Shown here: piece after piece, positions 27,803 to 36,479 of the stretch
Layout of the letters: every line of letters begins with the position of its first letter
Numbering within the stretch: the first letter of the stretch is position 1
Source: Cupriavidus lacunae
Lineage (GTDB): Bacteria > Pseudomonadota > Gammaproteobacteria > Burkholderiales > Burkholderiaceae
Length of the DNA stretch: 64,000 bases
Assembly (NCBI RefSeq): GCF_003353055.1
Contig: NZ_QKWJ01000015.1
Span: 1-64,000, forward strand
Direction: 5' to 3'
Notes under the pieces: generated by a model
The model's database searches: none
What the model was told of the DNA's origin: nothing
Seen by the model: only the letters and a program-made list of their open reading frames with translations
Made by a program: the position numbers and the translations under genes

Positions 27803-29779
27803 TTAGGCCTGCGAAGCAATGCGCTGCAGATGGCGCGTTTCGATCTGCTCGACCTCGGTGGCCGGCACGTAATAGTCGATGTGGTCGTCGTTGCTGCGGT
27901 GGATGAACGCCCAGATCATGCCCACCAGGCCAACCACGACCAGCCACCAGATATGCCAGGTCAGGGCAAAGCCGAACACCAGGCTGAAGACGCCGATGAT
28001 GAAGCCCGCGCCCGTGTTCCTGGGCATATGGATCTTCTCGTAGCCTTCGGTCGGCAGGGTCTCGCCACGGGCCTTCATGTCGGCGAACGCGTCCAGGTCA
28101 CGCACCACCGGGGTGTGCGCGAAGTTGTAGAACGGCGGCGGCGACGAGGTCGCCCACTCCAGGGTGCGGCCGCCCCACGGGTCGCCAGTCACGTCGGCCA
28201 GCTTCTTGCGGTCGCGGATCGACACGACGATCTGCAGCACCTGGAAGAAGATGCCCAGCGCCACGAACACCACGCCGACCACGGCCAGGTACAGCCACGG
28301 CGTCCAGGCCGGGTTGTCGGTGTGGTTCAGGCGACGGGTCATGCCCATCAGGCCCAGCACGTACAGCGGCATGAAGGCGAAGTAGAAGCCCACCAGCCAG
28401 CACCAGAAGGCGCACTTGCCCAGGCGCTCGTTCAGCTTGAAGCCGAACGCCTTCGGCCACCAGTAGGTGATGCCGGCCAGGTAGCCGAACAGCACGCCGC
28501 CGATGATCACGTTGTGGAAGTGGGCGATCAGGAACAGGCTGTTGTGCAGCACGAAGTCAGCAGCCGGCACGGCCATCAGCACGCCGGTCATGCCGCCGAT
28601 CACGAAGGTGACCATGAAGCCCAGGGTCCACAGCACCGGCGAGGTCATCTGTACGCGGCCGCGGTACATGGTGAACAGCCAGTTGAAGATCTTCACCCCG
28701 GTCGGGATGGAGATGATCATGGTGGTGATGCCGAAGAACGCGTTGACGTTGGCGCCCGAGCCCATCGTGAAGAAGTGGTGCAGCCACACGACGAACGACA
28801 GCACCATGATGGCGGCGGTCGCGTACACCATGCCCTTGTAGCCGAACAGCTTCTTGCCCGAGAAGGTCGAGATGATTTCCGAGAAGATGCCGAACGCCGG
28901 CAGGATCAGGATGTACACCTCAGGGTGGCCCCAGATCCAGATCAGGTTCACGTACATCATGGCGTTGCCGCCACCTTCGTTCGTGAAGAAGTGCATGCCG
29001 AGGTAGCGGTCCAGGCCCAGCAGCGCCAGGGTCACGGTCAGCACCGGGAAGGCGGCCACGATCAGCACGTTGGTGCACAGCGCGGTCCAGGTGAACACCG
29101 GCATGCGCATCAGCGTCATGCCAGGCGCGCGCATGCGCAGGATCGTCACCAGGAAGTTCACGCCGGTCAGCAAGGTGCCCAGGCCTGAGATCTGCAAGCT
29201 CCAGAGGTAATAGTCCACCCCTACCCCCGGGCTGTAGTCCAGCCCCGACAGCGGCGGATAGGCCAGCCAGCCGGTCTTAGCGAACTCACCGACGCCCAGC
29301 GAGATGTTGACCAGCATGGCGCCCGACACGAACAGCCAGAAGGACAGCGTGTTCAGGAACGGGAAGGCCACGTCGCGCGCGCCGATCTGCAGCGGCACGA
29401 CCAGGTTCATCAGGCCGGTCATCAGCGGCATGGCCACGAAGAAGATCATGATCACGCCGTGGGCGGTGAAGATCTGGTCGTAGTGCTCTGGCGGCAGGAC
29501 GCCGGTCGCGCCATTGGTGGCGAGCGCCAGCTGGGCGCGCATCATGATCGCGTCGGAAAAGCCGCGCAGCAGCATGATCAGGGCGACCAGGCAGTACATC
29601 ACGCCGATCTTCTTGTGGTCGACCGAGGTGAACCACTCGTTCCAGAGGTAGCCCCACTTCTTGAAATAGGTGATCGCGCCTAGCAGCGCGGCACCGCCCA
29701 GGGCGACGCCGGCCAGAACGACCATGATGATCGGCTCATGAAACGGAATCGCCGACAAACTCAACTTGCCAAACATCAT
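27803..29779 (-). CDS. cyoB: Cytochrome bo3 quinol oxidase subunit I
   Basis: The 658-residue catalytic subunit reduces oxygen to water at a heme-copper centre and pumps protons. Heme and copper ligands are visible in [26 protein letters not shown] (CuB His with the cross-linked Tyr), WLHHFFTMG (two CuB His) and [12 protein letters not shown] (both heme axial His). With about 15 transmembrane helices and a length near that of E. coli CyoB (663), it is complete. AGGAGCA precedes the first of two adjacent ATGs. Confidence 0.97.
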   Translation of the reverse strand: MMFGKLSLSAIPFHEPIIMVVLAGVALGGAALLGAITYFKKWGYLWNEWFTSVDHKKIGVMYCLVALIMLLRGFSDAIMMRAQLALATNGATGVLPPEHYDQIFTAHGVIMIFFVAMPLMTGLMNLVVPLQIGARDVAFPFLNTLSFWLFVSGAMLVNISLGVGEFAKTGWLAYPPLSGLDYSPGVGVDYYLWSLQISGLGTLLTGVNFLVTILRMRAPGMTLMRMPVFTWTALCTNVLIVAAFPVLTVTLALLGLDRYLGMHFFTNEGGGNAMMYVNLIWIWGHPEVYILILPAFGIFSEIISTFSGKKLFGYKGMVYATAAIMVLSFVVWLHHFFTMGSGANVNAFFGITTMIISIPTGVKIFNWLFTMYRGRVQMTSPVLWTLGFMVTFVIGGMTGVLMAVPAADFVLHNSLFLIAHFHNVIIGGVLFGYLAGITYWWPKAFGFKLNERLGKCAFWCWLVGFYFAFMPLYVLGLMGMTRRLNHTDNPAWTPWLYLAVVGVVFVALGIFFQVLQIVVSIRDRKKLADVTGDPWGGRTLEWATSSPPPFYNFAHTPVVRDLDAFADMKARGETLPTEGYEKIHMPRNTGAGFIIGVFSLVFGFALTWHIWWLVVVGLVGMIWAFIHRSNDDHIDYYVPATEVEQIETRHLQRIASQA

Positions 29780-29784
29780 TGCTC

Positions 29785-30756
29785 CTAGGATTGCGCGCCC
29801 AGCACCGGCTGCTTGGCCGGCGTGGTCATGGACAGCTGCTCTTCACCGAGGGTGTTGCGCGACGTGCAGATCGGGCCGCCCTTGAACCCGTCGGCGGCCA
29901 GTGCGGCGCCGCTGTGGCCCATGTACTTGTGCAGGACGTTGTGGAAGAGCTGGTCTTCCACCTTGCCGTAGTACGTGACCGGCTCCTGCTCGCTGGGTTG
30001 TGCCAGCGTCTTGTAGCCTTCAACGCCCAGTTCGGTGGACGAGGCGCGAACCTTGGCGACCCACTGGTCGAACTCGTAGTTCGACATGGCCATCGCCTTG
30101 AACTTCATGCCCGAGAAGCCACCGCCGCTGTAATTGGCGGACACGCCGTCATAGGTGCCGGCATGGTTGGCGATCAGGTGCAGCTTGGTCTCCATCCCTG
30201 CCATGGCGTACACCTGGCTGCCCAGTTGCGGGATGAAGAACGAATTCATGATCGCATCCGAGGTGATCTTGAAGTTCACCGGGGTGTCGACCGGGAAGGC
30301 GATCTGGTTGACCGTGGCGATCTTCAGTTCCGGATAGATGAACAGCCACTTCCAGTTCATCGCCACCACCTCGACGGTGACCGGCTTCTTGCTGGATTCG
30401 AGCGGCTTGTACGGGTCCAGGTCGTGCGAGGACTTCCAGGTGATGATGCCCAGCGCAATGATGATCAGGCAGGGGATCAGCCACACCACCACTTCGATCG
30501 CGGTAGAGTGCGACCAGTCGGGTTCATAGCGTGCCGAGGTATTGCTGGCGCGGTACTTCCAGGCAAACACCAGTGTCAGGACGATCACCGGGAGCACCAC
30601 CAGCAGCATCAGCCAGGTGGCAATCAGGATGATGCCTTTGATGTCGACGCCGACCTGCCCTTTCGGGTCGAGCAGCGTCAGGTTGCAGCCGGCGAGCAGG
30701 AGCAGGCCAAGGCAGGGAAGGCACCGCGTCCAACGCGGCAGTATGGGTTTCTTCAT
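29785..30756 (-). CDS. cyoA: Cytochrome bo3 quinol oxidase subunit II
   Basis: This 323-residue lipoprotein (Cys24 in LLLAGC) has two N-terminal transmembrane helices and a periplasmic cupredoxin domain. CuA ligands are missing: the region that carries CxxxC in cytochrome c oxidases reads [15 protein letters not shown] here. That supports quinol, not cytochrome c, as donor. [12 protein letters not shown] is characteristic. The operon order is cyoABCD. The ATG at 30756 begins the signal peptide; no strong ribosome binding site is visible. Confidence 0.95.
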   Translation of the reverse strand: MKKPILPRWTRCLPCLGLLLLAGCNLTLLDPKGQVGVDIKGIILIATWLMLLVVLPVIVLTLVFAWKYRASNTSARYEPDWSHSTAIEVVVWLIPCLIIIALGIITWKSSHDLDPYKPLESSKKPVTVEVVAMNWKWLFIYPELKIATVNQIAFPVDTPVNFKITSDAIMNSFFIPQLGSQVYAMAGMETKLHLIANHAGTYDGVSANYSGGGFSGMKFKAMAMSNYEFDQWVAKVRASSTELGVEGYKTLAQPSEQEPVTYYGKVEDQLFHNVLHKYMGHSGAALAADGFKGGPICTSRNTLGEEQLSMTTPAKQPVLGAQS

Positions 30757-31280
30757 GTCACGACTGGTTTGGTTACACCGCGCTTCGGGCAAAAGCGTGG
30801 CTAAACCGCCTGATGCTCGCGCAAGAGGCGTGGGGCTGAGGGAAAACCGGAAGGACGTGTCCTTAGCTGGCGTTGCGGTCTGGCGGCGAATCGAGCGCCG
30901 GGGGACCATGCGGCCTTGCAACGCCATGAACACGGAAGGACAACTGACTGCGCGCGCTGCTGGCCCTGTAGGACCTTGCCGGCGCTGCGGCACCTGGCCG
31001 AAACCGCGAACGGTCCCGGCTAAGTACAGCGGCCGGGTAGCGTTGGAATACGAGGTTTTTGCACTTCCCGACGGACCTGCCTTCATGGCAGGCGCGGTTT
31101 TCGGCCGGGGAGCGCAACACGTAAAACATCGTGGGCGCGACTGTACCGCAACGCAACATTAGGGGTAAACCCAACGCCACAGAACACACTGTTCAGCTAA
31201 ACGGACAATCAACGCACTGGCGCATCAAATTGGCCTGGATCCACGTCAACATCACAAAATTAACTATAAATATGCAGAAA
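30757..31280. other. Long gene-free region upstream of cyoA
   Basis: About 520 bases carry no convincing gene on either strand. An AT-rich patch at 31245-31275 contains TATAGT on the minus strand (31263-31268), the only -10-like element I noticed, without a good -35. I saw no FNR-type TTGAT-N4-ATCAA site. A long 5' leader for the cyo mRNA is possible. Confidence 0.35.
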
Positions 31281-31338
31281 GCCGCGCTTTACGCGGCCTT
31301 CCAGGGTGCGACATGGCCGTGTGGCATATTGTCGCACC
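31281..31338 (-). terminator. Hairpin pair after the MaoC genes
   Basis: On the minus strand, GGTGCGACA/TGTCGCACC (31330-31338/31305-31313) is followed by GCCGCG-TAAAG-CGCGGC-TTTC (31298-31281). The second is terminator-like with a short T-run. It lies 21-78 bases beyond the stop of the MaoC gene at 31359. Confidence 0.6.
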
Positions 31339-31358
31339 GCATCAAACTGCGTCGCAGG

Positions 31359-31835
31359 TCACCCGTAGCGGCGGGTAATCGACTCGGCGATGCACACCGG
31401 GCGGTCGCTGCCCTCCCGTTCCACCGTCACTTCCCAGGTGGACTGCGCGCCCACCAGCTCGGGCGAGTTCGGCAGCGGGTCAAGGCGCTCGACCTTCAGC
31501 AACTTGATACGCGCGCGCAGCTTGCTGCCCACTGGCACGGGTGCCGTGAAACGCACGCGGTTCAGTCCGTAGTTGACGCCGATCTTGGATGGCATGCTCA
31601 GCGCGTTGTGCATGAACTTGGGCAGCAGCGACAACGTCAGGAAGCCGTGGGCGATGGGGCCGCCATAGGGCGACTCCTTCTTCGCCCGCTCCACGTCGAT
31701 GTGGATCCACTGGTGATCGCCGGTGGCGTCGGCAAACTGGTTGACCTGCTGCTGGGTCACCTCGATCCAGTCGCTGACCGCGACTTCCTGGCCCTGCAGG
31801 CCTTCCAGTTCTTCCAGCGTTGCGATGGTACGCAT
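31359..31835 (-). CDS. MaoC-family dehydratase
   Basis: The 158-residue hot-dog fold protein carries the hydratase-2 signature HQWIHIDVERA with the catalytic Asp/His pair in DATGDHQWIHID and GGPIAHGFLTLSLLP. Such proteins hydrate 2-enoyl-CoA to (R)-3-hydroxyacyl-CoA. In a Cupriavidus-like organism that product could feed polyhydroxyalkanoate synthesis as well as beta-oxidation; this is inference. GAGGAG precedes the ATG at 31835. It follows a second MaoC gene by 32 bases. Confidence 0.9.
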   Translation of the reverse strand: MRTIATLEELEGLQGQEVAVSDWIEVTQQQVNQFADATGDHQWIHIDVERAKKESPYGGPIAHGFLTLSLLPKFMHNALSMPSKIGVNYGLNRVRFTAPVPVGSKLRARIKLLKVERLDPLPNSPELVGAQSTWEVTVEREGSDRPVCIAESITRRYG

Positions 31836-31867
31836 GTCGATAGTCTCCTCGTGACGGTTAGGTGTTC

Positions 31868-32311
31868 TTACGCGGGCCGGCGGCCGTACATGCCCATGCC
31901 CTTGACGGTGCAGACCAGTTCGCCGCGCTGGTTGGTGGCTTCCCACTGGGTATGCACCACGCCGCGGTCCGGCTTGGACTGCGACGGCCGGGTATCCAGC
32001 ACATTGAGCACGACGCTGAGCGTGTCGCCGGCATGGACCGGCTTGAGCCAGCGGATCTCGTCCACGCCCGGCGAGCCCATGCTGGCGGACTTGCCGGTGG
32101 TGCTCAGCACCAGCAGGCGCATCATGATCGAGCACGTCATCCAGCCGCTGGAGATCAGGCCGCCATAGATGCTTTTGGCGGCGGCCTCCTTGTCGATATG
32201 GAACGGCTGCGGATCGTACTGGCGGGCAAAGGCCAGGATCTCTTCCTCTGTGACGAGGTAGGAGCCGAGTTCACGGCGGCTGCCGACTGCAAAGTCCTCG
32301 AAATACAGCAT
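31868..32311 (-). CDS. MaoC-like hot-dog domain protein
   Basis: This 147-residue protein begins [20 protein letters not shown] and has the MaoC pattern [20 protein letters not shown] and [17 protein letters not shown]. The catalytic motif reads YDPQPFHID, with Asp and His retained. It belongs to the same superfamily as its downstream neighbour but is only distantly similar. The two could act as a heterodimer, as in some two-gene hydratases, or on different substrates. A terminator separates it from the acyl-CoA dehydrogenases upstream. Confidence 0.87.
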   Translation of the reverse strand: MLYFEDFAVGSRRELGSYLVTEEEILAFARQYDPQPFHIDKEAAAKSIYGGLISSGWMTCSIMMRLLVLSTTGKSASMGSPGVDEIRWLKPVHAGDTLSVVLNVLDTRPSQSKPDRGVVHTQWEATNQRGELVCTVKGMGMYGRRPA

Positions 32312-32404
32312 CGGTTGTCTCTCTGTAGTGATTGGGACAATAATCGCATGGCCGTTTGAAGCCGGCGTCCGTATTTGCCGAACCCGCCCCTAACGGCCCC
32401 CAAA

Positions 32405-32437
32405 GAAAAAAACCGCGCCTGGACGACAGCGCGGTTT
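32405..32437 (-). terminator. Rho-independent terminator after the acyl-CoA dehydrogenase pair
   Basis: On the minus strand AAACCGCGC-loop-GCGCGGTTT is followed by a run of T (32412-32405), about 20 bases beyond the stop at 32456. It splits the DUF1178-dehydrogenase genes from the MaoC pair. Confidence 0.9.
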
Positions 32438-32455
32438 TGACTGGACTGGCCAGGA

Positions 32456-33574
32456 TCAGGCAGCTTCCTGGAACCCTGGCTGGGCAGCAAACCTGCCCAG
32501 GTGGTGGTCCACGTCGCCGAAGGTGGTGTTGATCAGCGTCAGCCGCTTGAACATGTGCGCGGCCGGCAGTTCATTGGTCACCCCCATGCCGCCGTGGATC
32601 TGCACCGCCTCCTGGCCGACCGTGCGCGCTGCCTGCCCCACGCGCGCCTTGGCGGCGGAGACATAGCGGCGGCGCTCTTCCGGCGTCGCTTCCTCGAAGC
32701 GGGCAGCGGCCAGCAGCGTGATCGAACGCGACTGCTCGGCGTGGATGAACATCTCCACCATGCGGTGCTGCAGCGCCTGGAAGCGCGCGATCGGCACGCC
32801 GAACTGCTGGCGCGTCTTGGCGTATTCCAGCGTGGCGGCATTGAGCGTATCCATCACGCCCACGGCCTCGGCGCACAGCAGCACGGAGGCGTAGTCGGCC
32901 ACTTGCTCGATCAGCGGGAAGGCCTTGCCGGCATCGCCCAGCAGTTGCGCCGGGGCATCCTGGAAGGTGATATCGGCCGCGCGCAGGTTGTCGATGGTGC
33001 GGTAGTCCTGGATGCTGACGCCGGCACCCTTCGCGTCCACCAGGAACAGCGAGATGCCGTCCTGGTCGGCCTCGGCGCCGCTGCTGCGGGCCGACACGAT
33101 CAGCTTATCGGCCTGGGCGCCGTGCACCACCACGACCTTGCGGCCGTTGAGCTTGCCGTCGCGGGCGGTGACGTGCACATTGTTCAGTTCATAGCGCGCC
33201 TGCGGCTCATTGAACGATACGGCCAGCTTCAGTTCGCCGCCGGCAACCTGCTCCAGCAGCGCATCCTGACCACCGGCCAGGCCCAGGGCGTAGGCGCCGA
33301 CCACGGTCGCCAGGTACGGCTCCACGATCAGGCCGCGGCCCAGTTCCTGCTGCACCACCATCATGTCCAGGGCCTTGCCCGCGAAACCGCCCTGCGCTTC
33401 CGGCACCGGCAGCGCGGTCAGGCCGAGCTCGGCCAGCGAGCTCCAGGCGGACTCGCCATAGCCGGCGGCGCTTTCGTAGAATTTCTTGCGGGACTCGAAG
33501 CCGTAGTCCTTGTCGATGAAACGGCGGACGGCGTCGGCCAGCTGCTTCTGTTCGTCGCTGAGATTGAAGTTCAT
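32456..33574 (-). CDS. Acyl-CoA dehydrogenase family protein
   Basis: A 372-residue member of the acyl-CoA dehydrogenase superfamily, starting MNFNLSDEQKQLADAVRRF. The FAD-binding middle region is less conserved than in its neighbour: AVSFNEPQARYELN stands where most have FALTEP. The C-terminal QFGVPIARFQALQHRMVEM and QIHGGMGVTNELPAAHMFKRL are clear. Paired enzymes with one degenerate partner often form heteromeric dehydrogenases, as in mycobacterial FadE pairs, and that arrangement is plausible here. It is 13 bases downstream of the other dehydrogenase. Confidence 0.9.
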   Translation of the reverse strand: MNFNLSDEQKQLADAVRRFIDKDYGFESRKKFYESAAGYGESAWSSLAELGLTALPVPEAQGGFAGKALDMMVVQQELGRGLIVEPYLATVVGAYALGLAGGQDALLEQVAGGELKLAVSFNEPQARYELNNVHVTARDGKLNGRKVVVVHGAQADKLIVSARSSGAEADQDGISLFLVDAKGAGVSIQDYRTIDNLRAADITFQDAPAQLLGDAGKAFPLIEQVADYASVLLCAEAVGVMDTLNAATLEYAKTRQQFGVPIARFQALQHRMVEMFIHAEQSRSITLLAAARFEEATPEERRRYVSAAKARVGQAARTVGQEAVQIHGGMGVTNELPAAHMFKRLTLINTTFGDVDHHLGRFAAQPGFQEAA

Positions 33575-33587
33575 GTTGCGTGTCTCC

Positions 33588-34790
33588 TCACAGCCCCAGA
33601 ATCATCTGGCTGATGATGTTCTTCTGAATTTCGTTGGACCCGCCATAGATGGAGGTCTTGCGATAGTTGAAGTAGTAGGCGGCCAGCGGCGCGGCGTCGT
33701 CGTAGCCGGTTACGGCGTGCTCGGTCTCGCACTCCAGGTAGGCGGTATCGAACGGCTGGGCGTAGGGGCCGACGGCTTCCACCATCAGTTCGGTCAGCAA
33801 CTGCTGGATCTCGGTGCCCTTGATCTTGAGCATCGACGCTTCCGGGCCGGGGCCCTTGCCGGCGGCTTCGCTCGACACCACGCGCAGCACGGTGATCTCC
33901 AGCGCCATCAGTTCGATTTCCAGCGCGGCCACCTTGGCGCCGAACACCGGATCTTCCAGCAGCGGCTTGCCATTCTTCTGCTGCTGGCGCGCCACGCGCT
34001 TGAGGAAGCCCAGCTCGCGCTTGGAATTGCCCACGCGGGCAATGCCGGTGCGTTCGTGGCCGAGCAGGTACTTGGCGTAGGTCCAGCCCTTGTTCTCATC
34101 GCCGACGCGGTTTTCCACCGGCACCTTGACGTTGTCGAAGAAGACCTCGTTCACCTCATGCTCTTCGTCGAGCATGATGATCGGGCGCACGGTGATGCCG
34201 GGCGTCTTCATGTCGATCAGCAGGAACGAAATGCCTTCCTGCTTTTTGGCTTCGGGATCGGTGCGCACCAGGCAGAAGATCATGTCGGCGTGCTGGCCGA
34301 GCGTGGTCCAGGTCTTCTGGCCGTTGACGATGTAGTGCTTGCCGTCCAGAGTCAGCTCGGCGCGGGTCTTCAGCGAGGCCAGGTCCGAACCCGAGCCCGG
34401 CTCCGAATAGCCCTGGCACCACCAGTCGGTGCAGTCCAGGATGCGCGGCAGATAGTACGACTTCTGCTGCTCGCTGCCGTACTTCATGATCACGGGCGCG
34501 ACCATCGCCACGCCGAACGGCAGCACGCCGGGCGCGCCGACGCGGGCATTCTCTTCGTCCCAGATATGGCGCTGGGTGGCGTTCCAGCCGGTGCCGCCGT
34601 ACTGGACCGGCCAGTGCGGTGCCGACCAGCCATTGCCGGCGAGGGTCTTGTGCCAGCGCACCAGGTCGTCGCGGTTCGGACGGCGGTGGTTGAGAATCTT
34701 GCTGCGGATATCCGCCGGCAAGTTGGCTTCGAGCCAGCTACGCACTTCCTCGCGGAAGGCGTTGTCGGACGCCGAGTAGTTGAGATCCAT
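33588..34790 (-). CDS. Acyl-CoA dehydrogenase family protein
   Basis: This 400-residue FAD enzyme has the canonical WCQGYSEPGSGSDLASLKTRA motif (cut to its core GYSEPGSGSDL), YIVNGQKTWTT, and a C-terminal KTSIYGGSNEIQKNIISQM that closes the active site. It is the better-conserved member of the pair and probably supplies the catalytic base. It introduces a double bond in an acyl-CoA; the chain length cannot be told. The gene lies between DUF1178 and the second dehydrogenase. Confidence 0.93.
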   Translation of the reverse strand: MDLNYSASDNAFREEVRSWLEANLPADIRSKILNHRRPNRDDLVRWHKTLAGNGWSAPHWPVQYGGTGWNATQRHIWDEENARVGAPGVLPFGVAMVAPVIMKYGSEQQKSYYLPRILDCTDWWCQGYSEPGSGSDLASLKTRAELTLDGKHYIVNGQKTWTTLGQHADMIFCLVRTDPEAKKQEGISFLLIDMKTPGITVRPIIMLDEEHEVNEVFFDNVKVPVENRVGDENKGWTYAKYLLGHERTGIARVGNSKRELGFLKRVARQQQKNGKPLLEDPVFGAKVAALEIELMALEITVLRVVSSEAAGKGPGPEASMLKIKGTEIQQLLTELMVEAVGPYAQPFDTAYLECETEHAVTGYDDAAPLAAYYFNYRKTSIYGGSNEIQKNIISQMILGL

Positions 34791-34884
34791 GCCCGTCTCC
34801 AGTGGTGCCGGCTTGGCGTGGGGCCGCCGGCGGTTCGTTCTGCCTGCACGTCATGCGCCGACAGCAACGGGCACAGGACGCAAT

Positions 34885-35331
34885 TCAGTGAGCCGTCTGC
34901 TTCAGCGCATCCGGCACCACGAGCGGGAAAGTCTCGATGCCCTCCTCCGCCAGCGCCTGCACCTCCTCCGCCGAGGCCGAACCGCGAATGCCGCGTTCCG
35001 GCGCCTCGTCATAGTGCATGCGCCTTGCCTCTTCGGCAAAGCGGTCGCCAACGTCCTCGGTCTGTGCCAGCACCTGCTTCACGGCTTTCATGTAGAGCGC
35101 TTGCAGTGTCACCGGTGCGGCAGCCGGCTGCGCCGGCCTGGCGCTGCCTTCGCGCGCGGTCGCGCCCGACAGGTTCAGGCGCGGCGCGCTCGGCAGCCGC
35201 GAAACGGCATGGTCGCCACAGACCGGGCATTGGACCAGGTCACGCGAGATTTGCGACTGCGCATCTTCCTCCGAGGCAAACCAGCCCTCGAAACGATGGT
35301 CATGCGCGCAGCGCAGGTCGAGCACCTTCAT
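34885..35331 (-). CDS. DUF1178 family protein
   Basis: A 148-residue protein starting MKVLDLRCAHDHRFEGWF. The family has conserved N-terminal motifs with CPVCGDHAVSRLPSAPRLN, a zinc-ribbon-like pair of cysteines with an earlier Cys8 and His10. Members are common in proteobacteria and uncharacterised. It is the first gene behind the promoter at 35356-35384 and probably co-transcribed with the two dehydrogenases, though 94 bases separate it from the next. Confidence 0.9.
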   Translation of the reverse strand: MKVLDLRCAHDHRFEGWFASEEDAQSQISRDLVQCPVCGDHAVSRLPSAPRLNLSGATAREGSARPAQPAAAPVTLQALYMKAVKQVLAQTEDVGDRFAEEARRMHYDEAPERGIRGSASAEEVQALAEEGIETFPLVVPDALKQTAH

Positions 35332-35355
35332 GATCTTTCCAGCCCGTCAAAAGCT

Positions 35356-35416
35356 ATATTATCCGCGAATCGAAATTTTGTGAACGGTCGTGCTAAATTT
35401 TTTAGAACGACCGTTC
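35356..35416 (-). promoter_or_regulatory. Promoter with overlapping TetR-like operator
   Basis: On the minus strand TTCACA (35384-35379) and TAATAT (35361-35356) are spaced by 17 bases, with the start point near 35349. A perfect 10-base inverted repeat GAACGGTCGT (35382-35391)/ACGACCGTTC (35407-35416) surrounds a 15-base AT-rich centre and overlaps the -35. Each arm resembles the ACGACCGTTCGT-type half operators of TetR-family repressors. Repressor binding would block the promoter. Confidence 0.6.
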
Positions 35417-35422
35417 GTAACA

Positions 35423-35448
35423 GCCGCACGGCGCAGAATCCGTGCGGC
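35423..35448 (-). other. Hairpin downstream of the NUDIX gene
   Basis: A nine-base stem GCCGCACGG/CCGTGCGGC with an 8-base loop lies 30 bases beyond the NUDIX stop. It has no T-run, so it may be a weak end or 3' stabiliser of the nuo-NUDIX transcript. Confidence 0.4.
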
Positions 35449-35477
35449 CCAGCACTCACTATACGGCCTGGGGCCTT

Positions 35478-36113
35478 TTAACGCGGCAGCAGCTGTTCGC
35501 CCGGCTGCCAGGCATCCGAGATCACTTTTTCCAGCCAGAAGGCGCCGATGATGGTCTTCACGTCGGTGATGCGGCCGCTGCGGACCCAGTCGATCACCTG
35601 CCCCACCGGCGTGATGAAGGTTTCCAGGAATTCGCCGTCGTCGAGCTGCGCCTCGCCGTGCGTCAGGTCGCGCGCGAGGAAGACGTCGATGAACTCGGTG
35701 GAATAGGAGATGACCGGGTGGATGCGCGTCAGGTAGTCCCAGCGCGCCGCGCGGTAGCCGGTTTCCTCCAGCAGCTCGCGTTCGCCGCAGCGCTGCGCGC
35801 CCTCTTCGGGATCGAGCTTGCCGGCAGGGAATTCCAGCATCACTTCGCCGATCGGATAGCGGAACTGGCGCTCCATCAGCACGGTGCCGTCGCTGAACAG
35901 CGGGATCATCATCACCGCGCCCGGGTGGACCACGTACTCGCGCCCGGTCTGCTTGCCGTCCGGCAGCCTGACGATGTCTTGCTTGAGGGTAAGGAATTTG
36001 CCGCGATGGACCGTCGCCGAGGCCACGCACACTTCCTTCAGTGCGTCGTCGTTCTCGGGCAGTTCAGCGGATGCTGCGGGAAACGGGGTACCGCGTTGGA
36101 TCTTGTCGGTCAT
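35478..36113 (-). CDS. NUDIX hydrolase, ADP-ribose pyrophosphatase type
   Basis: The 211-residue protein has a full Nudix box, GKLDPEEGAQRCGERELLEE then TGY, fitting GX5EX7REUXEEXGU. ADP-ribose pyrophosphatase-like features are VMMIPLFSDGTVLMERQFRYPIGE and the EFPAGKL start of the box. It likely hydrolyses ADP-ribose or a related nucleotide sugar. It follows nuoN and DUF2818 in the same direction and may be read from the nuo operon, linking NAD turnover with complex I only by position. Confidence 0.92.
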   Translation of the reverse strand: MTDKIQRGTPFPAASAELPENDDALKEVCVASATVHRGKFLTLKQDIVRLPDGKQTGREYVVHPGAVMMIPLFSDGTVLMERQFRYPIGEVMLEFPAGKLDPEEGAQRCGERELLEETGYRAARWDYLTRIHPVISYSTEFIDVFLARDLTHGEAQLDDGEFLETFITPVGQVIDWVRSGRITDVKTIIGAFWLEKVISDAWQPGEQLLPR

Positions 36114-36157
36114 GGACGCTCCGGATCAGGCAGGGCCCGGCGCCGACAAGACCGGCT

Positions 36158-36466
36158 TCAGGCCGTGCGGTGTTTGACGAGGTATTGCCAGGTGAAGCCG
36201 GGGAAGGCAAACACCAGCATCATGCAGGCGGTGATGGCGTAGAACTGCCAGCCCTGCGGGAAGGCGCCGCCAAGGCTGGCCTCCACCGCAAAGCCGGCGG
36301 CACCCGCCACCGCGAACCATACGATCAGCTCCAGCAGCCGCAGCCACAGCGGCTTGCGCGCCTGCCGCAGCGGGATCACCACGAACAGGCGCTGATTCAC
36401 AAACGGCAGGTTCGCACTGATCAGTGCCAGCAGGATGACAAACCAGCCGCTTGCGGATGCGCTCAT
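36158..36466 (-). CDS. DUF2818 family membrane protein
   Basis: A 102-residue membrane protein with three hydrophobic segments (WFVILLALISANLPF, ELIVWFAVAGAAGFAVEA, FYAITACMMLVFAFPGF). I recall this family next to nuoN in Burkholderiales, and here it starts 13 bases after the nuoN stop. It may be an accessory or assembly factor of complex I; that is inference from position only. Confidence 0.85.
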   Translation of the reverse strand: MSASASGWFVILLALISANLPFVNQRLFVVIPLRQARKPLWLRLLELIVWFAVAGAAGFAVEASLGGAFPQGWQFYAITACMMLVFAFPGFTWQYLVKHRTA

Positions 36467-36479
36467 GGTGCGTGGCGGA

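Noticed and set aside
31243..31248. TTGACG as a -35 for the cyo operon
   Set aside because: The matching -10 position reads GATGCG. No supported promoter could be built.
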